Counted from the first letter of the stretch, positions 36,194-46,465 are shown. The stretch: DNA of 64,000 bases from Arachidicoccus ginsenosidivorans (GCF_007971385.1 NZ_CP042434.1:4402001-4466000); one strand, 5' to 3'. The notes: generated by a model not told the origin, from the sequence alone. A program made the numbers and translations.

Positions 36194-38104
36194 TTATTTC
36201 TTACGTAAAATTGAAGCGTTGGAAGCGGCAAGCAGTGCCTCGGTATAGGGTGAGACCGGATGATGATAAACGCTGGCTGCAGGCCCCAGCTCTTCTATCC
36301 TACCCTTATGCATGACAGCGATTCTGTCAGAGATATAACGCACAACAGACAGGTCATGAGAAATAAATATGGAGGTAAAACCCAGCTCTGCTTTCAGGTC
36401 GTTGAATAGATTTAATATTTGCGCCTGAACGCTGACATCAAGTGCAGATACACTTTCATCACAAATTACAAAATCAGGTCTTAGGATCAGCGCCCGGGCG
36501 ATCACGATTCTTTGTCTTTGGCCCCCACTGAATTCATGGGGGTAACGGTCATAATGAGCCGCCTGCAGTCCTACTTTTTCCAGCCACTCACATACCATGG
36601 CTTTCACTTCTTTGCTGCTGAGCTTACCATGTACCTGTAAGGCCTCACCAATCGCCCGGCCAATGGTTAGCCGGGGATTTAAAGCGCTATACGGATCCTG
36701 AAAGATCATTTGCATTTGCTGGGCCTTACTGGCGCTGTTACCGTTCCTCTGTAACCAGTTTTGCCCTTTATAGAGAATCTTACCGCTATGAACTGGTGTA
36801 AGGCCCATAACTGCCCTGCCAAGTGTTGTTTTGCCGCAGCCAGAACCGCCGACAAGTCCCAGTGTCTCGCCTCTTTTTACCTGAAGACTAAGGTCTTGTA
36901 TGGCTTTATGGTAACCAGTGGGTCTACCCCAAAAGTCGCGGTGTGCGGTGTCAGGATACCAGACCTGCAGGTGCTCAATAGCTAAAATAGTGGAATGCTC
37001 CGCTGTTGTTGCCAGCCTTGTTTGTGTACTTTGTGTGCTTGACTTTATTTGCGCACCCTGGTTTTCTGGCTTTTGTACTGGTTTTAGGGGTTGAATGCCT
37101 GTTGTTGATCCAAGGGCAGTAACTGTGGCATCTGGAGCTGATTCATTGCTAGCTGTCTTAACTGCAGCAGTTTGTCCCGCTGGCTTATTTAAAATAACTA
37201 AAAAATCACTGACCACCGGCAGTCGCTGCCCACTCTCGTAGAGCCCTGGTCGGCAGGATAAAAGCGCTCTGGTATAGGGATGCTGTGGGCGGGTGATGAT
37301 TTGATCAGCTGGACCGACTTCGACAAGATCGCCTTTGTAGAGCACGGCAATCTGATCTGCAATGGCTGCCACCAGTTGGATATCGTGAGATATAAACAAC
37401 ACGCTCATGTTGTTTTTTTGCTTTAATTCATCAATTAACTGCAGAATCTCTTTTTGCACCATAACATCCAGGGCTGTGGTAGGCTCGTCGCAGATCAGTA
37501 GTCTGGGGTCGCAACTCATGGCCATGGCAATCATGACCCTTTGCTTTTGACCGCCACTGATCTGGTGGGGATATTTAGCAAAAATTTTGTCTGGTTCTGG
37601 CAGCTGCACTTCTTTAAAAAGCTGCAAGGTCCTTTCTTTGGCCGCCTGGTAGGTAATGGATGTATGTGCTAAAATAGCTTCCACTATTTGCTGGCCACAG
37701 GTAATTACCGGGTTTAAACTGCTCATGGGCTCCTGAAAGATCATGGCGATCTGTGCCCCACGGATTTGCTGCATTGAAAGTGCGTCCAAAAATGTGATAT
37801 CGGTCTGCGCGTGCTTATCCGATGGTTGGTCGTTAAAGGCGTTTTCCAACAAAATCTCACCATCAAGGTCTGCATTTGAAGGTAACAAATGCAAAAGAGA
37901 AAGGGCTGTGAGTGATTTGCCGCTACCGGACTCTCCGACAATGGCCAGTGTCTGGCCGGTGCCAATCGTTAAATTAACCTTGCGTAGCACGGACGCTTGA
38001 CCAAAATGAATACTCAGGTGCTTAATTTGCACAAGGGGTGTAGCGCCTGGCTGGCTTTGTGCCTGTTTTATTGAACTGTCCTGATGATGCGTATTTGTCT
38101 GCAA
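36194..38104 (-). CDS. Dual-domain oligopeptide/dipeptide ABC transporter ATPase
   Basis: A 636-residue cytosolic subunit equal to a DppD-DppF fusion (GsiA-like). Domain 1 (about 25-275) has Walker A GESGSGKSLT, signature ISGGQKQRVMIAMAMS and LLICDEPTTALD. Domain 2 (about 370-630) has GGSGCGKTTLG, FSGGQRQRIVIARAL and VICDESVSALD: the Glu-Pro of the second Walker B is Glu-Ser. The linker of about 90 residues is rich in Gln, Thr and Ala. No permease or binding-protein gene is adjacent, so the partners lie elsewhere. Its 3' end is duplicated at 34998. Confidence 0.88.
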   Translation of the reverse strand: MQTNTHHQDSSIKQAQSQPGATPLVQIKHLSIHFGQASVLRKVNLTIGTGQTLAIVGESGSGKSLTALSLLHLLPSNADLDGEILLENAFNDQPSDKHAQTDITFLDALSMQQIRGAQIAMIFQEPMSSLNPVITCGQQIVEAILAHTSITYQAAKERTLQLFKEVQLPEPDKIFAKYPHQISGGQKQRVMIAMAMSCDPRLLICDEPTTALDVMVQKEILQLIDELKQKNNMSVLFISHDIQLVAAIADQIAVLYKGDLVEVGPADQIITRPQHPYTRALLSCRPGLYESGQRLPVVSDFLVILNKPAGQTAAVKTASNESAPDATVTALGSTTGIQPLKPVQKPENQGAQIKSSTQSTQTRLATTAEHSTILAIEHLQVWYPDTAHRDFWGRPTGYHKAIQDLSLQVKRGETLGLVGGSGCGKTTLGRAVMGLTPVHSGKILYKGQNWLQRNGNSASKAQQMQMIFQDPYSALNPRLTIGRAIGEALQVHGKLSSKEVKAMVCEWLEKVGLQAAHYDRYPHEFSGGQRQRIVIARALILRPDFVICDESVSALDVSVQAQILNLFNDLKAELGFTSIFISHDLSVVRYISDRIAVMHKGRIEELGPAASVYHHPVSPYTEALLAASNASILRKK

Positions 38105-38115
38105 CGGCCTGTTTT

Positions 38116-39929
38116 TTAAGAAGCAGTCTGCATTTGATCTGCGAACTGCATTTGATGCAATTTCGCATAAAATCCGTTACGCTCCAAAAGTGCATCGTGG
38201 GTGCCGATTTCTCTTATGACGCCTTTATCCAATACAATAATCTTATGGGCTTTGCGGATGGTGGAGAGCCTGTGGGCAATCACGATGGAAGTTCGGCCTT
38301 TAATGAGCTTATCAATGGCCTGTTGCACCAGCATCTCACTATCGGTGTCAATGGAAGAGGTCGCTTCATCCAGTATCAGAATCGAAGGATCATATAAAAG
38401 TGCTCGAATAAATGAGATTAGCTGTCTTTGACCAAGGCTTAGCGAGCTGCCTCTTTCCATGACAGCAAAATCGTAGTTGCCTTCCAGTTGCATGATAAAA
38501 TCATGCATCCCAATCATTTTTGCGGCAGACACCACTTCGGCCTTGGTGATATCTGGATTGCGCAGGGTGATATTTTCCATAATTGAGCCGGAAAATAAAA
38601 ATACGTCCTGGAGTACGACGCCAATATGTTTACGAAGTCCTTCAATATTATAGTCTCTGATATCTACCTTATCGACCAGGATTTTTCCACTTTGAATCTC
38701 ATAAAGCCTGTTTATCAGACTAATAATGGAGGTTTTGCCGCTACCGGTGTGTCCGACGATGGCAACAGTTTCTCCTGGATTAATCTGGAAATTTAAATCC
38801 CGCAACACATAATGGGGCATATTATACGCAAAACTAACCTGTTCAAAGCTGATTTCACCTTTGATTTTTCTGGGTTGTAATGCCCCTCACTGGCCTGAGG
38901 CTGCATGTCTTCATTTTCCAGCACTTTAAAGACACGCTCGGCCGCAATTAGTCCCATTTGCAACACATTGAACTTATCGGCAATAACCCGTAGTGGTCTA
39001 AAAATCTGGTTGAGGTATAAAATAAAGGAAACCAGAAGGCCGGCGTCCAGCTTATTATCTGCTACAAACCAGATCAGAAAAGCCATACTGAGGGCTAAAA
39101 TGATTTCTACGACCGGAAAGAATACCGAATAGGCAAATATGGCAGAAATATTGGCATTCCGGTGCTCTTTATTAATCTGATCAAATTTATTGGCTTCTCT
39201 TTTTTCGGCAGCAAAGGCCTGCACGATGGCCATGCCGGAGATATGCTCCTGAACAAAAGCATTCAGGGCGGAGATGGCGTTTCTGACCCTAAGGTAACTT
39301 TTGTTGACGCTTTCTTTAAAATAATAGGTGGCCACAATGAGTATCGGAAAGGGAATCAGACTGATAAGGGTCAGTTTCCAGTCGATATAGAACATGGTGC
39401 CAAGGGTAACGATAATGGCGAACAGGTCGGCTAGAATGGGTACCAGGCCGTCCGAGAAAATATTATTGATGCTTTCTATATCATTAATGGTCCGGGTGGT
39501 CAGCGTGCCGATCGGGGTTTTGTCGAACTGGCGTTGATTTAGCTGGCTGATCTTGTGGAACACTTCAATACGCATATCTTTCACCACGGCCTGCCCTAGC
39601 CAGGAAGTGATAAAACTGAAAATAAACCTGGTCAGGGTTTCTATGAAAATAAAAACAATCTGAAAAATGGTAACGGCAATAATGAACTGCAGCACATTAT
39701 TTAGGTGCGCTTGGCTGATAAATAATTTCAGCCAACCGGGGATGCTGGAGGCTTTGCCGGTCGCTTCATTGACGGTCAGCTGTATCAAATAAGGGCGCAC
39801 GGGGGCAAACACCGATAATACCAATGCCAATACCAGACTACAGGTAAATTGGAGCCGGTAAGGTTTGACATAGGTAAATACCCTGCCTAGCAGGCGCATG
39901 TCCAGTTTCTTCTTCTCAGTTTTTTCCAT
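38116..39929 (-). CDS. ABC exporter with fused membrane and ATPase domains (one-base frameshift)
   Basis: The N-terminal six-helix type I exporter domain (about residues 20-330) is in the first frame, ending in an unrelated tail. The ATPase domain (GHTGSGKTS, LSLGQRQLISFIRAL, LILDEATSSID) is in the second. At about 38867 the minus strand has A5 in CCAGAAAAATCAAAG; a sixth A gives IKGEISFEQVSFAYNMPHY and a protein of 604 residues, the normal size. MsbA-like exporters move lipids or drugs; the substrate is unknown. It ends 11 bp before the peptide ATPase gene, so they may share a transcript. Confidence 0.87.
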
Positions 39930-40029
39930 TTGCCGGGCAAAGATACATCCTTTTTATGGAGGATTATTCGGTCCAAATGCTCAGCTATCTCTTTGGATAG
40001 GAACTGCAACGGTGCGCTTACACAAAATT

Positions 40030-40045
40030 TGCGTAAACGTTTGTT
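40030..40045. promoter_or_regulatory. LacI-type operator-like site upstream of proline dehydrogenase
   Basis: GCGTAAACGTTTGT resembles the GCAAACGTTTGC site before nagB (same AAACGTTT core, imperfect outer bases). It lies about 70 bp before the proline dehydrogenase ATG. Confidence 0.3.
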
Positions 40046-40113
40046 TGTTTTTAGGAGCAAATTTTCTGTTTTAAATTCTTTTGTTCGATATTTGCTCCCA
40101 AATTATAATCTGA

Positions 40114-41310
40114 ATGAACCTTTCATTTGACAATACAAAGGTGGCCTTTGCCTATAAGACGACTAAAGACCTAAAATCTGCCAAAAGCCTGTTTTCCACC
40201 ATGAAGTATCCAATTTTAACATCTCTGGGTACGCGTTTTACACCTTTTTTAATGAAAACCGGATTGCCCATCAATGGGCTGATTCGTAGCACGATCTTTA
40301 AGCAGTTTGTGGGCGGTGAATCTTTGGAGCAAACCGCTCCCATCTGCGACATGTTAAACCAATATGGTGTAGGTGTCATTTTAGATTATGGGGTGGAAGG
40401 CAAAGAATCAGAAGCGAGTTTTGACCATGGAATGCAGGAGTTTATTCGTGTGATCAAATTTGCCGCAACCCAGAAGAATATTCCCGTAATTGCCATCAAA
40501 GTTTCTGGCATTGCCCGTATGGAGCTTTTAAGAAAACTCAATGAAGCGCCCAGACTAAGAAGCGGTGTGCATGAAAATGAAGAACAACTCGCCGAATGGG
40601 CAAGGGTTCGTCAAAGAATGATCCAGATCTGTGAGGCTGCCAAAGCGTATAATATTGGTGTACTGGTAGATGCAGAAGAAAGCTGGATCCAGGATCCCAT
40701 CGATCGGATTACCATGGAAATGATGGAAATCTATAATACAGAAAGTTTGCTCGTTTATAATACCATTCAGCTTTACCGCCATGACCGGTTGGACTTTTTA
40801 AAGATGAGTCATGATATTGCCAAAAGGCAGGGTTTTTTACTGGGCGTAAAGCTGGTTCGGGGTGCTTATATGGAAAAAGAAAGAGCCCGGGCGGCAGAAC
40901 AGGGCTACCCCTCTCCCATCCAAAAAGACAAGGATAGCACGGATCTGGATTATAACAGTGCGGTTCAGTACGCTGTGGACCATATTGATTCCATCGGTTT
41001 TGTGGTGGCTACGCACAATGAAGCCAGTTCTATGTATGCTGCTGAACTACTCGATCAAAAGGGGATTGCCCATAATCATCCCCATGTGCACTTTTCCCAG
41101 CTCTACGGTATGAGTGATAATATAACTTTCAATCTGGCCAAAGAGGGTTACCAGGTAAGTAAATACGTACCCTTTGGGCCTATCAGAGATGTAATCCCTT
41201 ATTTAATGCGCAGGGCGCAGGAGAATTCCAGCGTGAAGGGCCAGACAGGCAGAGAACTGGCACTTATTAATCTGGAATTAGAACGAAGAAAACAACTGGA
41301 GACTTCCTGA
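40114..41310 (+). CDS. Proline dehydrogenase
   Basis: An FAD-dependent enzyme oxidising proline to pyrroline-5-carboxylate. The 398-residue protein is the single-domain (PRODH) type rather than the PutA fusion. Family marks include LLVYNTIQLYRHDRLDFL, KLVRGAYMEKERARA (flavin and substrate contacts), FVVATHNEAS and the C-terminal YQVSKYVPFGP...PYLMRRAQENSS, which holds the substrate-binding YxxRRxxE helix. No pyrroline-5-carboxylate dehydrogenase gene is close. From 41311 to 41713 no gene is seen, only A/G-rich short repeats (41530-41615). Confidence 0.92.
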   Translation: MNLSFDNTKVAFAYKTTKDLKSAKSLFSTMKYPILTSLGTRFTPFLMKTGLPINGLIRSTIFKQFVGGESLEQTAPICDMLNQYGVGVILDYGVEGKESEASFDHGMQEFIRVIKFAATQKNIPVIAIKVSGIARMELLRKLNEAPRLRSGVHENEEQLAEWARVRQRMIQICEAAKAYNIGVLVDAEESWIQDPIDRITMEMMEIYNTESLLVYNTIQLYRHDRLDFLKMSHDIAKRQGFLLGVKLVRGAYMEKERARAAEQGYPSPIQKDKDSTDLDYNSAVQYAVDHIDSIGFVVATHNEASSMYAAELLDQKGIAHNHPHVHFSQLYGMSDNITFNLAKEGYQVSKYVPFGPIRDVIPYLMRRAQENSSVKGQTGRELALINLELERRKQLETS

Positions 41311-41713
41311 CGGTCATGGTGTCCCTAAGGGCTTCTGTTGCTACCCCTATGTCATTTAATCCGCCTAGTTTTAAAAAAAAAGGCCAAAATTACGGGGTAC
41401 TTTTACTCTCTAATGGCTTCGAAAGGATTAATAGATGCTATGGGCTGGTTATTTTTACAATGAACAGCGCAAAGTTGAGCAAAAGTCCTTACTTTCACGC
41501 TCCATTTTTCTAGGCCGGGTTCGTTACTGATAAGGGCTTAAATAAGGGCCTGAATAAGGGGCAATAAAAGGGGGCTATAAAAGTGTATATAAAAGGGGCT
41601 ATAAATAAGTGTGGAATTTTTAGGTGGAAAATTGTCTGAGTCTGCACGGGCCAGACGGAATTGGCCTGGAAGCGCTTGATCTTATTAATAAACATTATAA
41701 ATTCAAAATAAAA

Positions 41714-42115
41714 ATGGCTTACGAATTAATTGGAAAATTAGTGGCGAAGTATGATACCATACAACGCACAGAGACTTTTAAAACAAGAGAGTTTGTGATT
41801 GAGAAAACCGATGATATCGGTGGTCGCATCATCAGTAATTTTATCAAATTACAATGTGTGCAGGACCGCACCTCTTTGCCAGATCGTTTTAACCTGGGTG
41901 ATGAAGTAAAAGTGTCGTTTAACCTGAAAGGGACCAAATGGTCAAAAGACGGCAGAGAAAATTATATTACCAACCTGGATGCCTGGAGAATGGAACCTGC
42001 AGGTAGTCTGCAAGGTGGCGGCGGATTTGGGGCACCTGCCCAGGGCGTGGATGCACCTCCTCCACCCTTTGTGCCGGATAGTGCGCCAGGAGAAGCCGAT
42101 GATTTACCATTCTAG
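41714..42115 (+). CDS. DUF3127 single-stranded-DNA-binding-like protein
   Basis: A 133-residue protein. I choose the Met at 41714 (MAYELIGKLVAKYDTIQ) because the 30 codons before it have no family look. The N-terminal domain is an OB-fold-like DUF3127 (FKTREFVIEKTDD; KLQCVQDRTSLPDRFNLGDEV). A Gly/Pro-rich tail ends in acidic DDLPF, much like the DDDIPF tip through which SSB recruits partner proteins. A DNA-binding role is therefore likely but unproven. Confidence 0.83.
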   Translation: MAYELIGKLVAKYDTIQRTETFKTREFVIEKTDDIGGRIISNFIKLQCVQDRTSLPDRFNLGDEVKVSFNLKGTKWSKDGRENYITNLDAWRMEPAGSLQGGGGFGAPAQGVDAPPPPFVPDSAPGEADDLPF

Positions 42116-42367
42116 TTTCTTTGGGTAGATCATAATAAGTTAAATAGCGCATACAACATACAGACCTCGTTATAATTAAGTCTCCATGACGCATATAACC
42201 AGGTCTGTATTTTTTGTTTTGAAGGCTACATCATGGTGGTTGTATTACCTTAAACGGATGGGCAATTGAAAGGATAAAGGAAGGTTTTAATATTGATACC
42301 AGTTGTATATAATTTGCCCGACGAGGATAAACCTTAAGTGATTTAGTGATTTAAATACGGTTGAATA

Positions 42368-43207
42368 ATGGATTCTTTTTTAATGATTGGCCAATCTAAT
42401 ATGGCTGGACGGGGCTTTTTGAAGGATGTACCCCGGATCTTTGATACGCAGATTAAAATGCAGCGTAATGGACTTTGGCAGACGATGTGGGAACCAATAA
42501 ATCCAGACCGTCCGTTTTCTGGTATTGGCCTCTGCGCTTCTTTTGCCGCCCTGTGGCGGCGCGCCCATGCAGATAAGGAAATCGGACTCATCCCCTGTGC
42601 GGAAGGAGGTTCCAGTCTGGAAGACTGGAAGGTAGGAGGTCCTTTGTTTGAGCATGCTGTATTCCTTGCAAAGCTGGCACAGCAAAGCAGCAAAATTACA
42701 GGGATTCTCTGGCACCAGGGAGAAAATGACTGTTTTGGCGACCTGGCGGCTATTTATAAGGACCGGTTTGGGGAGATTATAGACGCTTTAAGGAACGTCT
42801 TGGGCTTGCCTAAAGTGCCTTTGATCATCGGTGGGCTGGGTGATTTTTTGCCCAGTGGTCGTTATGGAGCGTTTTTTGGAGGTTATCCTTTAGTGAACCA
42901 GGCACTGCTTGAGTACGCCACGCAAACCCCGGATTGTTATTTTGTGTCTGCTGAGGACTTGACAGCCAATCCAGACGGGTTGCATTTTGATGCTATTTCG
43001 TTAAGAAGGTTGGGTGTGCGCTATTTTGAGGCGTTTGATCAGCATACACATGTTTTGAAAGCATTAGAAGATGAAACGGAAAAGCTGGAAGCCATATATA
43101 GGCGGCCGCTGACTAAAATGGAGCAGTCAACACTTTTAGAATACCGCTTTGCTTTTGGAGATATGACGCTACAGGAATTAGAAGCGGAGCAGGTTAAATT
43201 AAAATAA
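42368..43207 (+). CDS. SGNH-type sialate O-acetylesterase family protein
   Basis: A 279-residue carbohydrate esterase (SASA family). Block I with the catalytic serine is GQSNMAG right at the start (residues 8-14); LWHQGENDC is the oxyanion block, and DGLHFD near residue 202 holds the Asp and His. With no signal peptide it should be cytosolic, unlike many relatives that are secreted. The last 60 residues form a charged helical tail not needed for the fold. It stands alone, 250 bp after the DUF3127 gene. Confidence 0.85.
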   Translation: MDSFLMIGQSNMAGRGFLKDVPRIFDTQIKMQRNGLWQTMWEPINPDRPFSGIGLCASFAALWRRAHADKEIGLIPCAEGGSSLEDWKVGGPLFEHAVFLAKLAQQSSKITGILWHQGENDCFGDLAAIYKDRFGEIIDALRNVLGLPKVPLIIGGLGDFLPSGRYGAFFGGYPLVNQALLEYATQTPDCYFVSAEDLTANPDGLHFDAISLRRLGVRYFEAFDQHTHVLKALEDETEKLEAIYRRPLTKMEQSTLLEYRFAFGDMTLQELEAEQVKLK

Positions 43208-43692
43208 TATTTTCATTGCATTTGCAACCATGCAGCTGCAGCTTAATCGATTTTTGAAGTTATTGGGGCAATAAATGCCATTTATGCCAGATAGATAGAC
43301 ACTTATTAACCATAAGCTGCATTACAGTGACCTATAAATGGTTGGGATACAAATAAAACAATGACATTTATCGCTTATGCCTTGTTTGCCTCTGCTTAAT
43401 TGAACGCAATAAATGGTTGATTCCCTGCTTTGGGGAAAGTAAAATGGGTTGTAGAAGGGAATGCAAAAGGGATTGTAAAATTTTTTCGATAAATGATTGA
43501 ATACCAATTTAAAGTAATAGGTAGTCGTAGAAAATCATAATTGAATCGTTGTTTATTGATTATTAATGCGTTATAGAAGATTTTGTGGAGGTGTTTGATC
43601 GCCTTTTAATCTTTTTTGTTATCGTAAATTTGGATAGGGATGCTTTGGTATAGTTTTAGATATATCCCACCTGAATCAAAAATTTACAATTT

Positions 43693-44202
43693 ATGAAAAA
43701 GGCATTTTTGTTATTAGCAGCTGGCTTTTTATTCGTAGGTGCTTCCAAAGCACAATATGAACGTCCAATCGGATCTGAGTTCAGCGTAGGCATAACTGGT
43801 GCTTTACCGGTTGGTGATTTTAGTGATTACAGCTCATTTGGTTTGGGAGCAGACCTGAAATATGCTTACAACTTTGATGAAACGATCGCAGCCACCGTTT
43901 CTGCCGGTTACAACAATTTTTTCGCTAAAAGCGACTTAAAAGACGCTGGATTTAAAGATGTGGGATTTGTGCCCTTAAAAGCTGGTGTACGCTTTAGTAT
44001 GGGTGGTCTTTACGCTGAACCACAGATAGGTGCCGCTATTGGTACCAATAAAGGTGGTTCTACAGCTTTAACTTATGCTGGACAGATCGGTGTAATGGCC
44101 TCTTCTAACCTGGACTTAAGTGTTCGTTATGAAGGTTGGTCCAAAAATGATGTGAAAAACGGCTTTGTTGGGCTAAGAGTTGCCTATACCATGCCCTTTT
44201 AA
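43693..44202 (+). CDS. Small outer-membrane beta-barrel protein
   Basis: A 169-residue protein with a clear signal peptide (MKKAFLLLAAGFLFVGASKA/Q) and about eight alternating amphipathic strands (SVGITGALPVGDFSDYSSFG; LKYAYNFDETIAATVSAGYN; FVGLRVAYTMPF), ending in Phe as outer-membrane barrels do. The OmpX/OmpA-barrel size class is likely. The 485 bp upstream hold no gene; a TAAATTTG -7-like element occurs at 43625-43632. A strong terminator follows. Confidence 0.78.
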   Translation: MKKAFLLLAAGFLFVGASKAQYERPIGSEFSVGITGALPVGDFSDYSSFGLGADLKYAYNFDETIAATVSAGYNNFFAKSDLKDAGFKDVGFVPLKAGVRFSMGGLYAEPQIGAAIGTNKGGSTALTYAGQIGVMASSNLDLSVRYEGWSKNDVKNGFVGLRVAYTMPF

Positions 44203-44288
44203 TGATAACTGATTAAAAGATCTTTGTATCCTTTCATCAGCGATAATCAAACCTTGTTTTCAACCTATGAATAATACCTAAAACCTAG

Positions 44289-44311
44289 GGCCGGCAGTTT
44301 TACTGCCGGCC
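44289..44311 (+). terminator. Terminator of the outer-membrane barrel gene
   Basis: GGCCGGCAGT (44289-44298) / ACTGCCGGCC (44302-44311) is a perfect 10-bp GC-rich stem with a 3-nt loop, followed by TTTTTG. Confidence 0.85.
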
Positions 44312-44595
44312 TTTTTGTTATTATTTGATTGCTGGTGCTTTATATAGGTAGGTTTGCTTGGCTGGTATGATTGCCGGCGGCTAATTGGCGACTCGCATTT
44401 AAAATCCTGGATTGTCATTTTAGGAAAATTAGGCTTCTTATTATAGGAAAATTTTGTTTAATAATTTGAGTGCAAATGTTTTATTTTTGTTTAGTAGTCG
44501 CCGAAATGAAATAAATTTATCTAAAGGACTATTTCTAAATCCGGCGATTGGTTCACACTAACCCTTTATTCATATTAATTACGATTTTACCTATT

Positions 44596-45438
44596 ATGGC
44601 AAGTTTAAAAGAGCGCATTCAAGACACGGTACGTTTTATACAGAGTAAATGTGATAAAAAGCCATTGATTGGTATTGTACTGGGCAGTGGCCTGGGGAAT
44701 CTGGCCACTGAAATTACCGTTGAACAGTCATTGAGTTATGAAGATATTCCGCATTTTCCGGTGAGTACTGTAAAAGGGCATAGTGGGAAACTGATATTTG
44801 GCCTTTTAAATGGTGTACCTGTACTAGCCATGTCCGGCCGTTTTCATTATTACGAAGGATATAGCCCTCAGGAGGTCTCCTACCCGATCAGGGTCATGCA
44901 GGGCCTCGGAATAAAAACCTTATTATTGTCCAATGCTGCCGGGGCTGTAAATCCAGATTATAAGGTGGGTGATCTGGTGCTGATTAGTGATCATATTAGT
45001 TTTTTTACCCAAAATCCTCTATTAGGTCCTAATGAAGAAGATTTAGGTCCCAGGTTCCCGGATATGAGTGAACCTTATAGCAAGGATATTATTGCCATTG
45101 CTAAGCGTATTGCCATTGATTACGATTTTGCAGTACATGAAGGCGTTTATACTGGGGTCACAGGGCCAACTTTTGAAACCCGGGCAGAATATAAGTTAAT
45201 TAAGGCTGTAGGTGGTGATGTTGTGGGAATGAGTACGGTCCAGGAAGTCATTGTGGCGGTGCATGGCGGCATGAAGGTATTTTGTGTGAGTGTGGTGACA
45301 GACCTAGGTATCCGGGCCGAAGATAATATCATTACCCATGAGGAAGTCCTTGAGGCCGCCCAGGCAGCGGAGCCCAAACTAACGACCTTATTTAAGGAGT
45401 TGGCATCAGAATTGCAAAGGAATATTAAATTAACATAA
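44596..45438 (+). CDS. Purine-nucleoside phosphorylase
   Basis: A 280-residue enzyme of the trimeric PNP class that splits purine nucleosides with phosphate. Family motifs: IGIVLGSGLGNLA (phosphate site), PVSTVKGHSGKL, MSGRFHYYEGY, LLLSNAAGAVN, TGPTFETRAEY, and VVGMSTVQEVIVAVHGG with the purine-contacting region. Met at 44596 (MASLKERIQDT) fits relatives better than the upstream ATG at 44548. Between 44312 and 44595 nothing is seen but AT-rich leader. Confidence 0.9.
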   Translation: MASLKERIQDTVRFIQSKCDKKPLIGIVLGSGLGNLATEITVEQSLSYEDIPHFPVSTVKGHSGKLIFGLLNGVPVLAMSGRFHYYEGYSPQEVSYPIRVMQGLGIKTLLLSNAAGAVNPDYKVGDLVLISDHISFFTQNPLLGPNEEDLGPRFPDMSEPYSKDIIAIAKRIAIDYDFAVHEGVYTGVTGPTFETRAEYKLIKAVGGDVVGMSTVQEVIVAVHGGMKVFCVSVVTDLGIRAEDNIITHEEVLEAAQAAEPKLTTLFKELASELQRNIKLT

Positions 45439-45506
45439 TATATCTCTCTTTCTAAGTGGGATGTTTATAAAAATTCTTCTGATTTTTAACCTTAAAATTA
45501 AGTTCT

Positions 45507-45998
45507 ATGCAACTAAAAAGAATGTTACCTGCCTTTGTAATGGCAACGGCACTGGCCGTAGCAATGCCATCTTGTAAATCCAAACCGTCTGACGCAGACA
45601 TTCAGACTAAAGTGCAAACCGCTATTTCTGCTACACCCGGCGTGTCGGCCGATGTAAAAGATGGTGTGGTTACCCTTAGCGGTCTGGTAGGATCTGAGTC
45701 CGATAAGGCAGCTGTAGAAACTGCAGTAAATAACCTGAAAGATGCAGGTGTGAAAAGCGTTGTTGATAATATAGAAGTAGAACCGGCACCCGCTGCCAGC
45801 GTAGCGCCTGCTGCTGATGCCTTGACACAAGGTGTTGCGGATGCTACCAAGGATTTTCCTGGAATTACAGCCACCGTTTCTGATGGTGTTATTACGGTTA
45901 CCGGAGAAATTGAGCAGTCTAAGGTTAAAACACTGAAAGCTGCACTGGATGCATTAAATCCCAAGAAAACAGATATGAGTCAGGTAAAGGTTAAATAG
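45507..45998 (+). CDS. BON-domain lipoprotein
   Basis: The 163-residue protein has a lipoprotein signal ending AMPSC (C23). Two BON domains follow: about 32-90 (DIQTKVQTAISATPGVSADV; DGVVTLSGLVGS) and about 105-160 (FPGITATVSDGVITVTGEI). A Pro/Ala linker joins them. BON domains bind phospholipid or peptidoglycan-associated ligands at the envelope. The next gene, 41 bp away, starts with the same BON-like pattern and adds an SH3 domain, so the pair probably acts together in the periplasm. Confidence 0.8.
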   Translation: MQLKRMLPAFVMATALAVAMPSCKSKPSDADIQTKVQTAISATPGVSADVKDGVVTLSGLVGSESDKAAVETAVNNLKDAGVKSVVDNIEVEPAPAASVAPAADALTQGVADATKDFPGITATVSDGVITVTGEIEQSKVKTLKAALDALNPKKTDMSQVKVK

Positions 45999-46039
45999 CC
46001 TGTACCTTATATTATTCGCTAACAAAAAAAATCAAGAAA

Positions 46040-46465
46040 ATGGCAGCTTTACAGGATAAATACAAAGAATTGATTGACGCCGTTAATACCTCTGGTGTAA
46101 CCGGTGCTCAGATCAATGAATCCGATGGTGTTCTTCATATTACCGGCACTGCACCGAGTGCGGATGTTAAAAATAAGCTTTGGGATATTTATGGGAAAAT
46201 TGATCCTAATTTTTTAACCGGTGATGTGGTATTAAATGTTAATGTCGCTACTGCTGTGGCGGGTGCCAAAGTAAAGGTTGTGACGGATTCTACGAATCTA
46301 AATATCCGCAAAGGACCCGGTACCGATCAGCCAATCGTTGGCAAAGCGGCTCATGGGGAAGTAATTACTTTGGTGGGCAAGGCCAATGAACAGTGGTGGT
46401 TGGTTAGAACTAATGATGGTGAAGAAGGCTATAGTTATGCCCAATACCTGACACCAGTAGAATAA
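46040..46465 (+). CDS. BON-like / bacterial SH3 domain protein
   Basis: 141 residues. Residues 1-70 resemble a BON domain (GVTGAQINESDGVLHITGTA), and residues 78-141 are a bacterial SH3 domain (NLNIRKGPGTDQPIVGKAAHG; WWLVRTNDGEEGYSYAQYL). It has no signal peptide, unlike its upstream neighbour, although SH3b domains usually bind cell wall; the pairing of domains resembles LysM/BON family proteins. It lies 41 bp after the BON lipoprotein gene and a terminator follows at 46545. Confidence 0.75.
   Translation: MAALQDKYKELIDAVNTSGVTGAQINESDGVLHITGTAPSADVKNKLWDIYGKIDPNFLTGDVVLNVNVATAVAGAKVKVVTDSTNLNIRKGPGTDQPIVGKAAHGEVITLVGKANEQWWLVRTNDGEEGYSYAQYLTPVE

Noticed and set aside
41530-41615. A CRISPR array in the spaced GGG repeats
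   Set aside because: Units are 10-14 bases, irregular, with no constant repeat or spacer lengths and no cas genes in the window.
45525-45964. Overlapping minus-strand frames across the BON lipoprotein gene
   Set aside because: Shadows of a gene with clear signal peptide and two BON domains.
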